A stretch of 64,000 bases of DNA, from assembly GCF_000017205.1 (NCBI RefSeq), contig NC_009656.1, positions 5,944,501 through 6,008,500 of the forward strand, given 5' to 3'. The DNA comes from Pseudomonas paraeruginosa PA7 (GTDB taxonomy: Bacteria; Pseudomonadota; Gammaproteobacteria; Pseudomonadales; Pseudomonadaceae). Each line of letters starts with the position of its first letter. Positions within the stretch are counted from its first letter, which is position 1. The notes under the pieces were generated by a model, which did not search any database, was not told the DNA's origin, and saw nothing but the letters and a program-made list of their open reading frames with translations. This document shows positions 32,752 to 43,274 of the stretch, in pieces. The translations under genes and the position numbers were made by a program.

Positions 32752-34191
32752 CTAGCGTACGACTTTAAGCCAATCGCCCGGACGGGGTTCACCGCTCGGA
32801 TAAAGGTCATTCAGCAGACGCAGGCGAGCCACGGAGTCACTCAATGACCCCTCGCCACCAGCCGCCAATCGCTCCAGCGTCTGCCCCGCCTTGACCTGCA
32901 CCAGGTGCAGGCGTCGCGGCTGCGCCAGGGCCCGCTCCTTGTCGCGCAGCGGACGGAAGCTGCGGATCACGCCGAGGAAGCGGTCGTCCTGGGTCTCCAG
33001 GGAACCGACCTTGACCACGCCGACGAACAGGTAGGCCCGGTCGCCCTGGTAGATCACCGCCACCCGCCGCGCCGGGTTGCCTGGCACCACCGCCGTGTAG
33101 CCGTTCAGCCCGGCCTGCTGCAGCGACTCTTCCCGGGCCAGCCGTTGCCCGGCGTTCTTGCGCAGGAACTCCGCGGGCGTCAGGCGGGCATCATGGGGCA
33201 CCAGCTTCATGCCGATGAACGACTGCTCGTCCGCCGGATAGCCGAGCAGGGCGCTCGGCTGGTTGAGGATCTTCCAGCCCGCCGGATAGCTCAGGGTGAA
33301 GTCCAGCTCGGCATGGTAGAAATTCTGCCCGCGACGCACCCCGGCCGCGGCCGAGTCGCCGAAGGGCAGGCCCTCCAGGTGGCGGAGGAACACGTCGCGG
33401 CCGACTTCCTGCTGTCCGTTGGCCAGTTGCCGCGCCGGACCGACCACCTGCTGCAGGCGCCGGTCATTGTCCGGGTGGGTGTCGAACAGGCCGTGGTAAC
33501 CGCCGGCCTGCACCGCCTGGCCATTGCGCGCCGCCTCCGCGCGGGCGAAGTCTTCCTGGTTCTTCAGCACCCGCACCACCTGGATCATCGCCGTCGGATC
33601 GTAGCCGGCGCGGGCCAGGTACTGGGCTCCCAGCCCATCGGCCTCCAGCTCCATGTCACGGCCATAGCCGCGGACGAAGGCGGTGCCGAGCACGTTCGCC
33701 AGGTCGCCGGCGGCACCGACGCCGGTACCGATCGCCACCGCCTGGCCGAGGATGTTCCAGGCGCTGGCCTGGCTCTGCTGGCGCACGCTGTGACGCGCCG
33801 TGACGTGGCCGACCTCGTGGCCGAGCACCGCGGCCAGCTCGGCCTCGGAGCCGAGGTAGGCGATCAGTCCGCGATGGATATAGATGTAGCCGCCCGGCAG
33901 GGCGAAGGCGTTGATGTCCGGCGAGTCGATGACGGTGAAGTGGTACTGCAGGTTGCTGCGATGGCTGCTGCGCGCGACCCGCTCGCCGACCCTCTGCACG
34001 TAGGCCTGGAGTTTTTCGTCATTGTAGCGGGGGAACTGCTTGAGGATTTCCTGGTTGTAGCGGGCGCCCATGCCGAGCTCCTGCTGCTCGCTCATCATCA
34101 CGAAGTCGCTCTTGCCGGTGGCCGGGTTCACCGCGCAACCGCCCAGCGTCGCGACTCCCAGCACCAGCATCAGGAGCCAGACGATCCTCAT
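32752..34191 (-). CDS. M48 family metalloprotease lipoprotein with LysM-like C-terminus
   Basis: 479 residues from ATG 34191; GGAG lies 8 bases upstream and the ATG overlaps the upstream nuclease stop by 4 bases. The lipobox TLGGC puts the lipidated Cys at residue 19. Zinc-protease motif HEVGH is followed about 60 residues later by the conserved acidic ELEADGLGAQYLARAGYD. The layout resembles BepA/LoiP-type periplasmic M48 proteases that assist outer-membrane protein quality control. The last ~55 residues (HLVQVKAGQTLERLA ... EPRPGDWLKVV) look like a LysM-type peptidoglycan-binding module. Whether the protease is soluble or outer-membrane anchored is inferred from the lipobox. Confidence 0.88.
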   Translation of the reverse strand: MRIVWLLMLVLGVATLGGCAVNPATGKSDFVMMSEQQELGMGARYNQEILKQFPRYNDEKLQAYVQRVGERVARSSHRSNLQYHFTVIDSPDINAFALPGGYIYIHRGLIAYLGSEAELAAVLGHEVGHVTARHSVRQQSQASAWNILGQAVAIGTGVGAAGDLANVLGTAFVRGYGRDMELEADGLGAQYLARAGYDPTAMIQVVRVLKNQEDFARAEAARNGQAVQAGGYHGLFDTHPDNDRRLQQVVGPARQLANGQQEVGRDVFLRHLEGLPFGDSAAAGVRRGQNFYHAELDFTLSYPAGWKILNQPSALLGYPADEQSFIGMKLVPHDARLTPAEFLRKNAGQRLAREESLQQAGLNGYTAVVPGNPARRVAVIYQGDRAYLFVGVVKVGSLETQDDRFLGVIRSFRPLRDKERALAQPRRLHLVQVKAGQTLERLAAGGEGSLSDSVARLRLLNDLYPSGEPRPGDWLKVVR

Positions 34192-34991
34192 GGAAGCCAC
34201 TCCAGCATCGCCGGGTCGGTCACCGACAACTGCCAGCGCGCCTTGCCGGCCGGCACCGCGCCCCGCCGGGAACGGTCGACAACCCAGCCACGCACTTCCA
34301 GAGAACGCCCCGCCATCTGCATCACCCGCTTCGCATCGAATGCCTTGAGCACCTTCGGCTCGATCCGCAGGACCAGCGGACCGTCCATTTCCAGCCAGAT
34401 GCCACCCCGGTTGCGCTCGACCTCGAGCACCCGTCCGCGAACCACGGCGAAACCGCTCTGCGACAGTTGCTCCGCCGACAGCACCGGCGAACGCTTCCAC
34501 ACTCCCAGATTAGCCGATCGCGCGGCACGTTCAGCGGCTTGCTGACAGGCCGTCAGCTCGGTGTTCGGCGCCACCGCCACCAGATAGCCGAGGCCTTCGC
34601 CGAGCAGGCGTGCCTCGAGATTGCCGCCACTGGCGTCGAACAGGTGCGCCAGGGTCCGGCCGTAGTGATCGCGGGCCTGACGCCCCGGCTGCAGGCCGAG
34701 ACGCCCGCCGCCGGCCGTCACCAGCGCCTGCAGGCGCTGCTTCGCGGCTTCGGCGTAAGGTTCGGTGGTACGGCCGTTGTGCGCCAGTTCAGGCGCGTTG
34801 ATGCCGATCAGCCGCACACTCCGGCCGTCGCGCAGGCGCACGGTGTCACCGTCCACCACCCGCGCCACCTCGACGCTCTGCAAGGTCCCGGTGGGACGGC
34901 AGGCCTCCGCCGCGCCGGCGGCGACAGAAATCACGGACATGAAAAAGGCGCCCACCAGGGACGCCTTTCTCGGTACAGCGACAAGAAGCAT
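34188..34991 (-). CDS. Exported thermonuclease-like (SNase domain) protein
   Basis: 267 residues from ATG 34991, chosen because it gives a full signal peptide (MLLVAVPRK, then a hydrophobic run ending AAGAAEA). ATG 34940 would give 250 residues with a signal lacking its basic n-region. No strong ribosome site precedes either. The SNase fold is clear: VVDGDTVRL supplies the calcium-binding aspartates, RLIGINAPE the conserved Arg region and Glu. The later RDHYGRTLAHLF supplies the second catalytic Arg. A C-terminal OB-like segment (VRGRVLEVERNRGGIWLEM) follows. It probably degrades nucleic acid in the periplasm or outside. It is co-transcribed with the M48 protease gene through an ATGA overlap. 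Confidence 0.85.
   Translation of the reverse strand: MLLVAVPRKASLVGAFFMSVISVAAGAAEACRPTGTLQSVEVARVVDGDTVRLRDGRSVRLIGINAPELAHNGRTTEPYAEAAKQRLQALVTAGGGRLGLQPGRQARDHYGRTLAHLFDASGGNLEARLLGEGLGYLVAVAPNTELTACQQAAERAARSANLGVWKRSPVLSAEQLSQSGFAVVRGRVLEVERNRGGIWLEMDGPLVLRIEPKVLKAFDAKRVMQMAGRSLEVRGWVVDRSRRGAVPAGKARWQLSVTDPAMLEWLP
34942..34968 (-). terminator. rpmE terminator-like hairpin inside the nuclease signal-peptide codons
   Basis: On the minus strand AAAGGCG pairs with CGCCTTT across an 11-base loop and is followed by TTC, forming a rho-independent terminator shape 47 bases after the rpmE stop. It overlaps the codons for KASLVGAFF if the nuclease starts at 34991. Confidence 0.55.
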
Positions 34992-35014
34992 TGCGCGCGT
35001 TCGCGGCAAGCGGC

Positions 35015-35230
35015 TTACTTGGTGGCGCCGAATACGCCGAAACGCTGCTTGAAGCGGTCGATACGGCCGCCGGTGTCCAGCACCTTCTGCTTGCCGGTGT
35101 AGAACGGGTGGCATTCGGAGCACACGTCCAGGTGGATCGGCTTGCACAGGGTGGAACGGGTCTTGATGACGTTACCGCAGCTGCAGGTAGCTTCGATAGC
35201 TTCGTAAGCCGGATGGATGTCCGCTTTCAT
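35015..35230 (-). CDS. rpmE: 50S ribosomal protein L31, zinc-binding form
   Basis: 71 residues; GAGGAT is 6 bases before ATG 35230. Four cysteines C16, C18, C37 and C40 (TCSCG, VCSEC) mark the zinc-containing (C+) type, which zinc-starved cells replace with a zinc-free paralogue. Divergent from priA, as in E. coli. Confidence 0.98.
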
Positions 35231-35405
35231 GATTTGATCCTCGGGGCGTTGTGTGCCGCCACCCAGCGCTTTTACCGGGCACCGCACGTAATTAAGGGCG
35301 TGGATCATACCAGACCGTTTCATCTATGCAAGCGACCCCGCCCGCCGGTCGTCTGCTAACATCGCCGGCCCGGTCCTCGTTTCCTTCATCCCCGGAAGCC
35401 GCTGA

Positions 35406-37625
<2,220 letters not shown>

Positions 37626-37712
37626 TGGGCGTCCAGGAAGACACCCCACTTGACAGGGGTCAGGCGGAACCAGCGACGCCAGGCGCAAACTGTCGGCTGA
37701 TCGCTGCAACGG

Positions 37713-37741
37713 TTGGCAACATCTGTCCACCCACGGATAAT
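37713..37741 (+). promoter_or_regulatory. Sigma-70 promoter for argS
   Basis: TTGGCA (37713-37718), 17-base spacer, GATAAT (37736-37741), in the 249-base gap between priA and argS; this gives a leader of about 125 bases. Nothing else obvious lies in that gap. Confidence 0.75.
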
Positions 37742-37874
37742 GCGCGGTTCTGAGCCTCGACCGGCCACCCTGCGCACCCCGCGGGGACTGAACTCCGGAG
37801 CGCCGCATCCGCCGGCCCTTCCACTGCCTGACCGTCGCGCGCCGCCCCCTCTGCCCGCGAGCACGGAGAGAACG

Positions 37875-39638
37875 ATGAAAGACACGATTCGCCAGCTGAT
37901 CCAGCAAGCCCTCGACCAACTGACCGCGGACGGCACCCTGCCCGCCGGCCTGACCCCGGACATCCAGGTGGAGAACACCAAGGACCGCAGCCACGGCGAT
38001 TTCGCCAGCAACATCGCGATGATGCTGGCCAAGCCGGCCGGCATGAAACCGCGCGACCTGGCGACCAGGCTGGTCGAGGCGCTGCCCGCCCACGAGCAGT
38101 TGGCCAAGGTGGAAATCGCCGGCCCCGGCTTCCTCAACTTCTTCCAGGACCACATCTGGCTCGCCGCCAGCCTCGACCGCGCCCTCGCCGACGAGCGTCT
38201 CGGCGTGCGCAAGGCCGGCCCGGCGCAACGCGTGGTGATCGACCTGTCCTCGCCGAACCTGGCCAAGGAGATGCATGTCGGCCACCTGCGCTCGACCATC
38301 ATCGGCGACGCCGTCGCGCGCGTCCTCGAGTTCCTCGGCGACACGGTGATCAGGCAGAACCACGTCGGCGACTGGGGCACCCAGTTCGGCATGCTGCTCG
38401 CCTACCTGGAAGAGCAACCGGTGGACGCCCAGGCCGAGCTGCACGACCTGGAGGTCTTCTACCGCGCGGCGAAGAAACGCTTCGACGAGTCTCCCGAGTT
38501 CGCCGACCGCGCCCGCGAACTGGTGGTCAGGCTGCAGGCCGGCGACCCCGACTGCCTGCGCCTGTGGACGCGCTTCAACGAGATTTCCCTGTCGCACTGC
38601 CAGAAGGTCTACGACCGTCTCGGCGTGAAGCTGAGCATGGCCGACGTCAAGGGCGAGAGCGCCTACAACGACGACCTCGCCCAAGTAGTCGCCGACCTGA
38701 CCGCCAAAGGCCTGCTCACCGAAGACAACGGCGCGCTGTGCGTCTTCCTCGAGGAGTTCAGGAACGCCGAGGGCAATCCGCTCCCGGTGATCGTGCAGAA
38801 AGCCGGTGGCGGCTACCTCTATGCCACCACCGACCTGGCCGCCATGCGTTATCGGCACAACGTGCTGCACGCCGACCGCGCGCTGTACTTCGTCGACCAG
38901 CGCCAGGCCCTGCATTTCCAGCAGGTATTCGAAGTGGCGCGGCGCGCCGGCTTCGTCCCGGCCGACATGGAGCTGGAGCACATGGGCTTCGGCACCATGA
39001 ACGGCGCTGACGGGCGTCCGTTCAAGACCCGCGACGGCGGTACGGTGAAGCTGATCGACCTGCTGGAAGAAGCCGAGAGCCGCGCCTATGCCCTGGTCAA
39101 GGAACGCAACGAGCAGCGCGTCGAGCGCGGCGAGGAGCCGTTCGACGAGGCCCAGCTGCGCGAGATCGGCCGGGTGGTGGGTATCGACTCGGTGAAATAC
39201 GCCGACCTGTCCAAGCACCGCACCAGCGACTACAGCTTCAACTTCGAACTGATGCTCAGCTTCGAAGGCAACACCGCGCCCTACCTGCTCTACGCCTGCA
39301 CCCGCGTGGCCAGTGTGTTCCGCAAGCTCGGCCAGGGCCGCGAGCAACTGGGCGGCAGGATCGTCCTCGAGCAGCCCCAGGAGCTGGCCCTGGCCGCACA
39401 ACTGGCGCAATTCGGCGACCTGCTCAACAACGTCGCGCTCAAGGGCGTGCCGCACCTGCTTTGCGCCTACCTGTACGAACTGGCCGGACTGTTCTCCAGC
39501 TTCTACGAGCACTGCCCGATCCTCACCGCCGAGGACCCGGCGCAGAAGGACAGCCGCCTGCGTCTCGCCGCGCTGACCGGCCGCACCCTGGAACAGGGCC
39601 TGGAGTTGCTCGGTCTGAAGACCCTGGAACGCATGTAA
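37875..39638 (+). CDS. argS: Arginyl-tRNA synthetase
   Basis: 587 residues from ATG 37875 (GGAGAG 4 bases upstream); the frame is open further upstream but no start there has a ribosome site. Class I enzyme: an N-terminal Add-1 domain binds the tRNA D-loop, the HIGH-type motif is HVGH in [11 protein letters not shown], and canonical KMSKS is absent, as is usual for this enzyme. The C-terminal helical anticodon-binding domain ([20 protein letters not shown] onward) ends LKTLERM. It is 34 bases upstream of the SPOR gene. Confidence 0.98.
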   Translation: MKDTIRQLIQQALDQLTADGTLPAGLTPDIQVENTKDRSHGDFASNIAMMLAKPAGMKPRDLATRLVEALPAHEQLAKVEIAGPGFLNFFQDHIWLAASLDRALADERLGVRKAGPAQRVVIDLSSPNLAKEMHVGHLRSTIIGDAVARVLEFLGDTVIRQNHVGDWGTQFGMLLAYLEEQPVDAQAELHDLEVFYRAAKKRFDESPEFADRARELVVRLQAGDPDCLRLWTRFNEISLSHCQKVYDRLGVKLSMADVKGESAYNDDLAQVVADLTAKGLLTEDNGALCVFLEEFRNAEGNPLPVIVQKAGGGYLYATTDLAAMRYRHNVLHADRALYFVDQRQALHFQQVFEVARRAGFVPADMELEHMGFGTMNGADGRPFKTRDGGTVKLIDLLEEAESRAYALVKERNEQRVERGEEPFDEAQLREIGRVVGIDSVKYADLSKHRTSDYSFNFELMLSFEGNTAPYLLYACTRVASVFRKLGQGREQLGGRIVLEQPQELALAAQLAQFGDLLNNVALKGVPHLLCAYLYELAGLFSSFYEHCPILTAEDPAQKDSRLRLAALTGRTLEQGLELLGLKTLERM

Positions 39639-39672
39639 TCGAACCCGCCCGAACAGGAGTCCGGGAACCCCC

Positions 39673-40365
39673 ATGGCAAAGAAGAAACCCGCCCCCAAGC
39701 GCGGCGCCAGCCGCTACCAGGCGCCCGCCGCGAAGAACGGCGTTCCCGGCTGGGTCTGGCTGGTCGCCGGACTGGCCATCGGCGGCTTCATCATGTTCCT
39801 GATGAAGCTCGAACCCGGGCGCAAGGACGTCCAGCGCGAACGCCCGGATGCCCAGCGCCCGGCCACCGTGCAGGGCAAGCAGCCGCAGCAGCAGAACGCC
39901 CAGGCCCAGCAACCGGCGCAGACGCCGGCCCAGGCCAAGCCGAAGTACGAGTTCTATACCTTGCTGCCGGAGTCCGAAGTCGTGGTGCCGCCCGAAGCGG
40001 TACCGGAAAAGGCCCCTCCGCCGCCCACCCCCGCCGAACTGGCCAAGGCCGACGAAGCGCGGGCCAAGGCCGCCCTCGCCGGCCAGGTGCCGCCGCCGCT
40101 GCCCAAGGCGGTGGTCGCCGCCAGCACCCAGTTCTTCCTGCAGGCCGGCTCGTTCCGCAAGCAGTCCGACGCCGACCGCGTGCGCGCGCAGATCATCCTG
40201 CTCGGGCAGTCGGTGAACGTCGAGGCCGGCAACGTCCGCGACGAGACCTGGTACCGGGTGATGGTCGGCCCCTTCAACAGCCGCGACCAGTTGTCCCAGG
40301 CGCAGAAGACGCTGTCCTCCAACGGTTTCAGCAACCTCCTGTTACAGCAACGCAAGGCCCGCTGA
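39673..40365 (+). CDS. ftsN: FtsN-like SPOR-domain division protein
   Basis: 230 residues. A basic cytoplasmic N-terminus (MAKKKPAPKRGASRYQAP), one transmembrane helix (about 26-44, VWLVAGLAIGGFIMFLM) and a Gln/Pro/Ala-rich periplasmic linker lead to a C-terminal SPOR domain (about 152-226; FFLQAGSFRKQSDADRVRAQ ... YRVMVGPFNSR). Topology equals that of E. coli FtsN, and gene order (priA-side, then hslV-hslU) is the same as around E. coli ftsN. This supports orthology despite low similarity in the linker. The symbol is assigned on topology and synteny. The role is triggering septal peptidoglycan synthesis. Confidence 0.8.
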   Translation: MAKKKPAPKRGASRYQAPAAKNGVPGWVWLVAGLAIGGFIMFLMKLEPGRKDVQRERPDAQRPATVQGKQPQQQNAQAQQPAQTPAQAKPKYEFYTLLPESEVVVPPEAVPEKAPPPPTPAELAKADEARAKAALAGQVPPPLPKAVVAASTQFFLQAGSFRKQSDADRVRAQIILLGQSVNVEAGNVRDETWYRVMVGPFNSRDQLSQAQKTLSSNGFSNLLLQQRKAR

Positions 40366-40485
40366 ACGCGGGCCCCGCGCCGGGCGTCCCGACGCACGGC
40401 GCGGGGCGCGGTTGAAAAGCCGCGGATCGCCCCTATATCTCCCAGCATTCCGGGCATCCGGCCCCGCAGTGTGGAGATCTCCCCC

Positions 40486-41019
40486 TTGACCACCATCGTA
40501 TCTGTCCGCCGCAACGGCAAAGTCGTCATGGGCGGCGACGGCCAGGTTTCCCTGGGCAACACCGTGATGAAAGGCAACGCCAAGAAGGTCCGGCGCCTCT
40601 ACCACGGTCAGGTCCTGGCCGGCTTCGCCGGTGCCACCGCCGATGCCTTCACTCTGTTCGAACGCTTCGAGCAGCAACTGGAGAAACACCAGGGGCACCT
40701 GGTCCGCGCCGCCGTCGAGCTGGCCAAGGACTGGCGCACCGACCGCTCCCTGAGCCGTCTCGAAGCCATGCTGGCGGTCGCCAACAAGGACGCCTCGCTG
40801 ATCATCACCGGCAACGGCGATGTGGTCGAACCCGAACACGGCCTGATCGCCATGGGCTCCGGCGGCGGCTTCGCCCAGGCCGCGGCCCTGGCCCTGCTGC
40901 AGCACAACGCCGAGCTGAGCGCTCGGGAAGTCGCCGAGACCGCGCTGAACATCGCCGGCTCGATCTGCGTCTTCACCAACCAGAACCTGACCATCGAGGA
41001 GCTGGACAGCGCCGTCTGA
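40486..41019 (+). CDS. hslV: HslV protease subunit
   Basis: 177 residues from TTG 40486, with GGAG 10 bases upstream. Removing the initiator methionine exposes the catalytic N-terminal threonine ([10 protein letters not shown]), which fixes this start against the GTG five codons earlier. Proteasome-like double hexamer that degrades proteins unfolded by HslU. The 120-base gap before it holds two GC-rich hairpins (40356-40374 and 40373-40406) without U-tracts. Confidence 0.97.
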
Positions 41020-41047
41020 GGCGCGCGTCCCCCGCTGGAGTAAACGA

Positions 41048-42391
41048 ATGTCCATGACGCCCCGCGAGATCGTCCACGAACTCAACCGCCACATCATCGG
41101 CCAGGACGACGCCAAGCGCGCCGTCGCCATCGCCCTGCGCAACCGCTGGCGGCGCATGCAGCTGCCGGCCGAGCTGCGCGCCGAGGTGACGCCGAAGAAC
41201 ATCCTCATGATCGGCCCCACCGGCGTCGGCAAGACCGAGATCGCCCGGCGCCTGGCGCGCCTGGCGAACGCGCCGTTCATCAAGGTCGAGGCGACCAAGT
41301 TCACCGAGGTCGGCTACGTCGGCCGCGACGTCGAGTCGATCATCCGCGATCTCGCCGACGCCGCGGTGAAGATGCTCCGCGAGCAGGAGATCCAGAAGGT
41401 CAAGTACCGCGCCGAGGACGCCGCCGAGGAGCGCATCCTCGACGCCCTGCTGCCCGCCGCGCGTCCCGCCATGGGCTTCGGCGACGAGCCGGCGCGCGAG
41501 GACAGCAACACCCGCCAGCTGTTCCGCAAGCGCCTGCGCGAAGGCCAGCTGGACGACAAGGAAATCGACATCGAGGTGGCCGACAATCCGGCCGGCGTCG
41601 AGATCATGGCTCCGCCCGGCATGGAGGAGATGACCAACCAGCTGCAGAACCTGTTCTCCGGCATGAGCAAGGGCAAGAAGAAGACCCGCAAGCTGAAGGT
41701 CGCCGATGCCCTGAAGATGATCCGCGACGAGGAGGCGGCACGCCTGGTCAACGAGGAAGAGCTCAAGGCCCGCGCCCTGGAAGCGGTGGAGCAGCACGGC
41801 ATCGTCTTCATCGACGAGATCGACAAGATCGCCAAGCGCGCCAACGCCGGCGGCGCCGACGTCTCCCGCGAGGGCGTGCAGCGCGACCTGCTGCCGCTGA
41901 TCGAGGGCTGCACGGTGAACACCAAGCTGGGCATGGTCAAGACCGACCATATCCTGTTCATCGCCTCCGGCGCCTTCCACCTGAGCAAACCGAGCGACCT
42001 GGTCCCGGAACTGCAGGGCCGCCTGCCGATCCGCGTGGAACTCAAGGCCCTCAGCCCGAACGACTTCGAGCGGATCCTCACCGAGCCGCACGCCTCGCTC
42101 ACCGAGCAGTACCGCGAGTTGCTCAAGACCGAGGGCCTGGGCATCGAGTTCGCCGAGGACGGTATCAAGCGTCTCGCCGAGATCGCCTGGCAGGTCAACG
42201 AGAAGACCGAGAACATCGGTGCCCGGCGCCTGCATACGCTGCTCGAGCGACTGCTGGAAGAGGTGTCGTTCAGCGCCGCCGACCTGGCCAGCGAGCACAG
42301 CGACAAGCCGATCCGGATCGACGCCGGCTACGTCAACAGCCACCTGGGCGAACTGGCCGAGGACGAGGACCTGTCCCGCTATATCCTCTGA
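41048..42391 (+). CDS. hslU: HslU unfoldase ATPase
   Basis: 447 residues; GGAG lies 8 bases before the ATG. AAA+ ATPase with Walker [10 protein letters not shown], an I-domain insert (about 110-240), Walker [15 protein letters not shown], and the C-terminal ARYIL-like tail LSRYIL that docks into HslV to activate it. It lies 28 bases downstream of hslV. Confidence 0.98.
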
Positions 42392-42401
42392 CCGCCGTTC
42401 A

Positions 42402-42430
42402 CCGCCGCCACGGCCCGCCCGTGGCGGCGG
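42402..42430 (+). other. GC-only hairpin after hslU
   Basis: Twelve-base perfect stem CCGCCGCCACGG / CCGTGGCGGCGG with a 5-base loop, 10 bases after the hslU stop. No T-tract follows, so it may be a Rho-associated or mRNA-stabilising structure rather than an intrinsic terminator. Confidence 0.5.
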
Positions 42431-42488
42431 GCCGGCTTGCCCCGAAGCGGGGTATCCTTGTGCTCCGCCCTTCCGCGAGTCCGATGCG

Positions 42489-42860
42489 ATGCGTATCCCT
42501 TCCGCCATCCAGTTGCACAAAGCCTCGAAGAAACTGACCCTGCGCTACGGCGAGGAGAGCTATGACCTGCCCGCCGAGTTCCTTCGCGTGCACTCGCCCT
42601 CCGCCGAGGTCCAGGGCCACGGCAACCCGGTGCTGCAGTACGGCAAGCTGAACGTCGCCCTGGTCGGCGTCGAGCCGGCTGGCCAGTACGCGTTGAAACT
42701 GAGCTTCGACGACGGTCACGACAGCGGTCTGTTCACCTGGGACTATCTCTATGAACTGGCGACCCGCAGGGATCAGCTGTGGGCCGAGTACCTGGTCGAG
42801 CTGGCCAGCGCCGGCAAATCCCGCGACCCCGACGAGTCGGTGGTCAAGCTGATGCTCTGA
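42489..42860 (+). CDS. DUF971 (GBBH-like N-terminal domain) protein
   Basis: 123 residues from ATG 42489. The core SKKLTLRYGEESYDLPAEFLRVHSPSAE and the FDDGHDSGLFTWDYL motif define DUF971, the small zinc-associated fold found at the N-terminus of gamma-butyrobetaine hydroxylase. Stand-alone copies occur next to hslVU in pseudomonads. No catalytic domain is attached. The function is unknown; proximity to a protease suggests, but does not show, a proteostasis or iron-sulfur role. Confidence 0.75.
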   Translation: MRIPSAIQLHKASKKLTLRYGEESYDLPAEFLRVHSPSAEVQGHGNPVLQYGKLNVALVGVEPAGQYALKLSFDDGHDSGLFTWDYLYELATRRDQLWAEYLVELASAGKSRDPDESVVKLML

Positions 42861-43274
42861 AACGTGGCGCCGCGTGCCCTCCCGGGGTACACGCGCCGAC
42901 GGATTTTCCCCGCTGCCCCGTACGAGGGCACGTCATTTGCAACATTCGCCCCGCAGACTGCCAGACCAGACATCCGGTCGGCGCGCTCGCCAGGGCGAAT
43001 GACCTATCCTGCGCGACAGCGACGCTCTAGTCCGCAGGTTGGCTCCCCGCCCGCCCGGACGCTCCGGTCACCGCCGCTTCTGCCAGCTTGCACGCCAGCG
43101 GAAACTCGCGTAACCAAGACGGTGCAGCCCCCTTGTCCGGGTCCTTCCCTGGCGTGTGTCCGCCCCGTCCTGAGTCGTGCGGGTGGGCTGGTAGTCGAGC
43201 AGTAGCCGGCCGGACAGCCCGTCCGCCGGCTTCGTTGCGGTCCCTGTTTCGCCTCGAACAATGGAGCGTTGCCG
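42861..43274 (+). other. 414-base leader region upstream of phaC1
   Basis: No convincing gene is present. The region holds a sigma-54 promoter match near 42927, about 325 bases before phaC1, and beyond it a long GC-rich untranslated leader with no strong ORF carrying a ribosome site. Confidence 0.6.
42927..42941 (+). promoter_or_regulatory. Sigma-54 (-24/-12) promoter for phaC1
   Basis: GGCACGTCATTTGCA: GG (42927-42928), exactly 10 bases, then GC (42939-42940), matching GGCAC-N5-TTGCA almost perfectly. A sigma-54-dependent promoter upstream of P. aeruginosa phaC1 is established knowledge; no enhancer-binding protein gene is adjacent. Confidence 0.8.

Noticed and set aside
37633..37661. Possible terminator after priA (ACCCC ... 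GGGGT)
   Set aside because: The stem is only five bases and no T-tract follows.
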